Positions 59,871 to 64,000 of a stretch of 64,000 bases of DNA are shown here, piece after piece. The position numbers and the translations under genes were made by a program. The notes below the pieces were generated by a model that had not been told where the DNA came from, did no database searches, and saw only the letters and a list, made by a program, of their open reading frames with translations. How positions within the stretch are numbered: the first letter of the stretch is position 1; each line of letters opens with the position of its first letter. Source of the stretch: Sphingobacterium sp. ML3W (GTDB lineage Bacteria; Bacteroidota; Bacteroidia; Sphingobacteriales; Sphingobacteriaceae); assembly GCF_029542085.1 (NCBI RefSeq), contig NZ_CP107036.1, positions 5,208,001 through 5,272,000 of the forward strand, read 5' to 3'.

Positions 59871-62800
59871 ATGAGCACAGTTGACGTAAAATCATTTGTG
59901 CAGCTTGGGAAAAAATCAAAGTTATTTTTCTCATTAGCTGTCATTGCTGGTACATTTCAACAAGTCAATGCCGCTGTAGCAACTTCAGCAAATTACGAAG
60001 GTAAATCCTTCGTAAAAGAAGTTCGTAATCTGCAGCAACAATTGAAGGGAAAAGTACTGGATGCTACCGGAAAACCTCTTGTAGGAGCCACTGTAGCAGT
60101 TAAGGGAACCTCTAATGGTACCCAATCAGACGCACAGGGGAATTTCTCTGTAGAAGCAAAATCTGGTGATGTGCTGGTGGTTACTTCCGTCGGTTATAAA
60201 TCGAAAGAGGTGACTGTCGCCGGTACTACCATCACCGTACAATTGGAAGAGGATCAGGGCCAATTGGATGAAGTCGTTGTTGTTGGTTACGGTACAATGC
60301 GCAAATCGGATGTAACCGGTTCCATTGCGATGGTCAAAGGTGCTGACATGATTAAAGATCAAAGTTTTAGCCCTTTAGATGCCTTGAGAGGTAAAGCATC
60401 AGGGGTCAATATCTTTTCTAATTCCAGCCAACCAGGCGCTAATGCGAATAGAGTTGTTATTCGTGGTGTTGCGACGATCAATTCTTCTTCCAACCCATTA
60501 TATGTAGTAGATGGAGTCGTCATGGAAGATTTCCATTTGCTGAATCCAAATGATATCGAAAATATCGAGGTTCTGAAAGATGCTTCTTCTGCAGCTATCT
60601 ACGGTGCACGTGGTGCCAATGGCGTTATCTTGGTGACAACAAAACGTGGAAACAAAGATGGGTCTAGAACAATCAGTTACCAGGGATCGGCAGGGGTAAG
60701 TTCTGCGCAACGCTACATGGATCTACTGAATGCACAGGAATGGGTAGATGCCTTTATGATCGGTCTTGAAAATGAAAATAAATATCAAGGAAAGTCTTGG
60801 TCCTTAGACAAGAAAACCTGGTTTAATGATGCAAATTATTTTGATGCCAATGGCAATCCCTTGTATAATACAGATTGGCAACACGAGGCAACACGGACAG
60901 CGATTTCACATAATCACCAGTTGAACGTACAACAGGGGGATGAAAAGTCATCCGTTGGCGCATTTTTGAATTATACGGATCAACAGGGAATTATGAACAA
61001 TACCTGGAATAAACGGGTAAATGCAAAAATGGCCTATGATGCAAAACCAACATCTTGGCTCTCTACGGCCATAAACCTGACAGTCAATCATACCTGGGGA
61101 CGTTATACGCCAGAAGACGGTGGTGGTCAGGAAGCACGTCGGACGATGATCGAGATGATTCCTTGGTATCCGGTTTATGATAAGAATGGTCTGTATACAA
61201 ATTCAGCTTCATCTACCGTAGCTGAAAAATTGAGTTTTGAAGGGATGGCAAATCCAGTTTCCATCCTGGATTTGCAAAAACGGATGCGGTACAATACGCA
61301 GATTTTTGGAAATGCGGCACTGACATTTCATCTCGCTGATGGATTGGACCTGAAAACGCAATTGGGGATCGATCACCATCGGAAAGATTATAAAGGGTAT
61401 TCTTCAAAGCTGTTGAATAATATTTCCCGGCCAAATGGATGGGCAGAACGTACACATACGAATACCTTGTATTGGCAGGAAGAAACCTATTTGACGTATA
61501 ATAAGCAATTCGATAAGCATCGAATCAATGCAATGGCAGGTCTATCTTGGCAGCAGAAGACCTATGATTATGATAAAATGCGCACGGAAGGCTTTCCCGA
61601 TGATTTCTATGAATATAATAGAATGAATTTAGGTGTTACACCAGCTACGCCTGAATCTTTTTACAATGATTGGTCGATGAATTCGTACTTCTTAAGGGCT
61701 GCATATTCCTATGACAATCGTTATTCTGCGACAGTAACAAGTCGTTATGACGGTTCGTCCAAATTTGGTAAGAACAATAAATATGCGTTTTTCCCTTCAT
61801 TAGGGCTTGCTTGGAATATTTCCAATGAGGAGTTTTTAAAGGGTAATCAGACCATTAGCAACCTCAAGTTACATACCAGCTATGGATTAACCGGTAACTC
61901 TGAAATTGATCCTTATCAGTCGTTAGCGATCGTAGATGCGGGAACAATTTTATTGAATAATGGGCGGGCTCCCTGGTCTTATGTTAAAACGATTTCAAAT
62001 GAAGATTTAAAGTGGGAGAAAACAGCGCAATTTGATGTTGGGGTGGAATTGGGTTTACTTCAAAATCGCCTAAATTTGGATGTTTCTTATTATCGTCGTA
62101 AAACGACCGATCTCCTTCTGGAGACTCCACTGCCAAGAGCGACCGGTTTTAAAACTGTTATGAAAAATATTGGTTCCGTCCAGAATCAAGGTTTGGATAT
62201 GATGATTACCGGGACGATTGTCACCAATGAGAATTTTGAATGGAAAGCATCATTGAATGCCAACTATAACAAAAATAAAATATTGAAATTGGGCGAAAAC
62301 AATGCGGATATCCTCAAGAATGATTGGGTCGGTGGCGCCAACAGTATTCTTCGTGTAGGCGAAAACTTAAATAGCTTCTATGGCTATAGAAGGTTGGGCG
62401 TGTATACGCAGGCCGATGTGGATGCAGGAAATGCGGAATTGAAAGATATAGGACGGGCCAAACGTACCGCTGAAAAAGAAATCATCGGAAAGGGGTTGCC
62501 AGATTGGACCGGGAGTTTTATCAATAACTTACGTTATAAGAACTTTGACTTTACATTGGATCTACAATTCGTGAAAGGGGTAGATGTCATGCAACAATTC
62601 TTCCATTCAACTTACGATCGTTTTGGCATTACCAATGGCCTGAAGGAAATTTTAACTGATGCGTATAATGGTTCAAATCCGAATACGATGCAGCAAGCAA
62701 TCTATTTGACCAATGGAGGGCATGCTGGTCAGGACACGAACGTGGACGATGCTTGGGTCGCGGACGGTTCCTATCTACGGGTAAATTTGATACAATTTGG

Positions 62801-63053
62801 CTATACGTTTAACGCGGATGTGCTAAAGCGGATAGGCTTATCCAGATTACGGATCTATGCGAATGCGAATAATCCATTTTTGTTCACATCAAAAGATTTT
62901 AAAGGTTATGACCCAGAAAGTACTTCTCAATATGACGCAGAATATAATTCCCAATTTACAGCACAGGGGAATGGGAAATTTGGACAAAACATGACATTTT
63001 TCTCCTATCCTAGGGCGAAAACTTTCTCTTTGGGCGTAAATGTCACATTTTAA
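59871..63053 (+). CDS. SusC/RagA family TonB-linked outer-membrane protein
   Basis: 1060 residues, normal SusC length. It has an N-terminal extension and signal (about 1-40), then a carboxypeptidase-D-like domain (about 55-130, LKGKVLDATGKPLVGATVAVKG). The LDEVVVVGYG TonB-region motif follows. The plug (about 145-265) has VRG/VIRGVATINSSSNPLYVVDGV, then NIEVLKDASSAAIYGARGANGVI. The barrel runs to KTFSLGVNVTF. It imports oligosaccharides or similar together with the SusD lipoprotein whose gene starts 19 bases after. The glycan is unknown; no glycoside hydrolase of this locus is inside the window. Confidence 0.96.
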   Translation: MSTVDVKSFVQLGKKSKLFFSLAVIAGTFQQVNAAVATSANYEGKSFVKEVRNLQQQLKGKVLDATGKPLVGATVAVKGTSNGTQSDAQGNFSVEAKSGDVLVVTSVGYKSKEVTVAGTTITVQLEEDQGQLDEVVVVGYGTMRKSDVTGSIAMVKGADMIKDQSFSPLDALRGKASGVNIFSNSSQPGANANRVVIRGVATINSSSNPLYVVDGVVMEDFHLLNPNDIENIEVLKDASSAAIYGARGANGVILVTTKRGNKDGSRTISYQGSAGVSSAQRYMDLLNAQEWVDAFMIGLENENKYQGKSWSLDKKTWFNDANYFDANGNPLYNTDWQHEATRTAISHNHQLNVQQGDEKSSVGAFLNYTDQQGIMNNTWNKRVNAKMAYDAKPTSWLSTAINLTVNHTWGRYTPEDGGGQEARRTMIEMIPWYPVYDKNGLYTNSASSTVAEKLSFEGMANPVSILDLQKRMRYNTQIFGNAALTFHLADGLDLKTQLGIDHHRKDYKGYSSKLLNNISRPNGWAERTHTNTLYWQEETYLTYNKQFDKHRINAMAGLSWQQKTYDYDKMRTEGFPDDFYEYNRMNLGVTPATPESFYNDWSMNSYFLRAAYSYDNRYSATVTSRYDGSSKFGKNNKYAFFPSLGLAWNISNEEFLKGNQTISNLKLHTSYGLTGNSEIDPYQSLAIVDAGTILLNNGRAPWSYVKTISNEDLKWEKTAQFDVGVELGLLQNRLNLDVSYYRRKTTDLLLETPLPRATGFKTVMKNIGSVQNQGLDMMITGTIVTNENFEWKASLNANYNKNKILKLGENNADILKNDWVGGANSILRVGENLNSFYGYRRLGVYTQADVDAGNAELKDIGRAKRTAEKEIIGKGLPDWTGSFINNLRYKNFDFTLDLQFVKGVDVMQQFFHSTYDRFGITNGLKEILTDAYNGSNPNTMQQAIYLTNGGHAGQDTNVDDAWVADGSYLRVNLIQFGYTFNADVLKRIGLSRLRIYANANNPFLFTSKDFKGYDPESTSQYDAEYNSQFTAQGNGKFGQNMTFFSYPRAKTFSLGVNVTF

Positions 63054-63072
63054 TGTATAGAATTTAAAAAAG

Positions 63073-64000
63073 ATGAAGACTAAATTATTTATGTTGTTAT
63101 TGGCCGGAATGGCTTTCACAACATCCTGTAATAAATTTTTGGAAGAGAATCCCAGTTCAAACCTGTCATTAATAAGTTATTATGAAAATGAAGGACAGGC
63201 GGAAGCAACAGTCAATGCACTTTACCGTCGCGGTACACCATTACGTTATTCTACAACGGGTTCCTATCTGGGATCTACCGCTTCCATTAATACCATTTTG
63301 ACTGGGTATTTTACAAATAGCTACGAAGGACAGGAGCGGGTTACGCTATTTGCCCGTGAATTAACTCGGCAACAAAATACAAGTGTCATATCCCCAACCA
63401 TGAATACCATTTGGGATGAGGCTTATGAGGCTATCAATATTGCCAATGCTGGTATAAAATATATCCCGCAAATAAGTATGGTCAATGAGACCAAGAAAAA
63501 TACTTTATTGGCTGAGGCGAAATTCTTTAGAGCGTACAACTACTTTTATCTCGTCAAAACATTTGGCGCACTCCCCTTGTATACACTCCCAAATGAGAAA
63601 CTTAGTGATCCGCTTTATCTAGAGCGTACTGATGCTGCGAAAATCTATGAATTGATTGAAGCGGACTTAAAAAGTGCTGTAGAAATATTGCCAGCCAAAA
63701 CATTCGTTGATAATGGTCATCGCATTACAAAATATGCGGCAGCAATGCTATTAGCTGATGTTTATTTGCAGCAAGGTAAATTTGCCGATGCAGCAGCCAA
63801 TGCAAAAATTGTGGTTAATTCACCGCATAAGATGACGGCGAATATCGACTTTAAGGAAAATAGCGCATACAACTTGCTGCGTAAGACTGATGACTTGGAT
63901 GAGGTCATTTATGCGCAAGAATTTAATGATCTGGTTACTAATAGCGGAGCGAGGACTGCCACCGCTTTTAGTTCTACGGCCGTATCTGTTTTTGATACGT
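63073..64000 (+). CDS. SusD/RagB family nutrient-binding lipoprotein, N-terminal part (cut by window end)
   Basis: The frame from ATG 63073 is open to the end of the window (about 309 residues). The lipoprotein signal ends in FTTSC and is followed by NKFLEENPSSNLS, the classic SusD start. TPR-like helices contain WDEAYEAINIANAG, NTLLAEAKFFRAYNYFYLVKTFGALPLYT and YAAAMLLADVYLQQGKFADAAANA. These are the conserved SusD features that support the SusC-capping role in surface glycan binding. It is co-transcribed with susC. Confidence 0.95.
   Translation, partial: MKTKLFMLLLAGMAFTTSCNKFLEENPSSNLSLISYYENEGQAEATVNALYRRGTPLRYSTTGSYLGSTASINTILTGYFTNSYEGQERVTLFARELTRQQNTSVISPTMNTIWDEAYEAINIANAGIKYIPQISMVNETKKNTLLAEAKFFRAYNYFYLVKTFGALPLYTLPNEKLSDPLYLERTDAAKIYELIEADLKSAVEILPAKTFVDNGHRITKYAAAMLLADVYLQQGKFADAAANAKIVVNSPHKMTANIDFKENSAYNLLRKTDDLDEVIYAQEFNDLVTNSGARTATAFSSTAVSVFDT

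Noticed and set aside
1..64000. CRISPR arrays, insertion sequences, prophage, integrase or defence systems
   Set aside because: No regularly spaced direct repeats of 25-40 bases, transposase or integrase motifs, or recognisable defence proteins were found; the only regular array is the short G-rich one at 55671-55721.

Overview
This window looks like a chromosomal segment of a Sphingobacteriaceae-type Bacteroidota, most likely Sphingobacterium or a close relative. The evidence is several TonB-linked outer-membrane receptors (SusC/RagA, Oar-like and OMP_b-brl types), a SusD start, DUF3127, DUF4197 and DUF6266 proteins, a single-chain glycine-tRNA ligase, AT-rich spacers, and promoter elements fitting the Bacteroidota -7 box TAnnTTTG. 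No rRNA, tRNA, CRISPR, insertion sequence or prophage was seen. Most of the window is ordinary core genome with small accessory islands.

Layout. 1-5208: the end of a TonB receptor, an ECF sigma factor overlapping an anti-sigma/TonB-CTD-like membrane protein, then a convergent Oar-like receptor. 5473-18630, mostly minus strand: nitroreductase and peptidase T, DUF4197, secreted EEP hydrolase, secreted GDPD, HD phosphohydrolase with an RlmL-type RNA methyltransferase, DUF3127 protein with an SSB-like tail (plus), NlpE-like lipoprotein (plus), acyltransferase 3, MFS exporter, a cysteine-rich lipoprotein with fumC, and an unknown protein. 18887-28030: S41 protease, then a minus-strand run of EEP, pseudo-rhomboid, active rhomboid, mutL and uvrA. 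28367-34582: DUF2157-like membrane protein, a decayed LytTR-type receiver fragment, a two-component system divergent from an outer-membrane beta-barrel protein, and OsmC. 34806-40702: FadL channel plus SGNH lipoprotein, tpx, a metZ-type enzyme, a lipoprotein gene with an amber codon in its signal peptide, and a META lipoprotein. 41120-50840: GH29 and GH95 alpha-L-fucosidases, a cysteine-less TlpA-like lipoprotein, an AraC regulator, an M64 metallopeptidase and a lipoprotein, which reads as a module for fucosylated glycans or glycoproteins. 50986-55487, minus: glyS, bcp, M23 peptidase, FAH-family enzyme. 55488-64000, plus: a G-rich 11-bp tandem array, DUF6266, HAD phosphatase, a Tat-type gluconate-dehydrogenase gamma subunit with a GMC dehydrogenase carrying a 3Fe-4S-type cysteine motif, and a susC/susD pair cut by the window end.

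The most unusual signals are: (1) four GGGG tracts at exact 11-bp spacing (55683-55719), a textbook G-quadruplex candidate upstream of a DUF6266 gene; (2) an interspersed TAAATACTCAATACT-like sequence at five loci, one built into a terminator hairpin; (3) an active rhomboid next to a rhomboid that lacks both catalytic residues; (4) a DUF3127 protein ending in an SSB-type DDDDLPF tip; (5) gene decay at 39396-40148 and 29429-29554. All functions are inferred from sequence reading alone; no searches were run.
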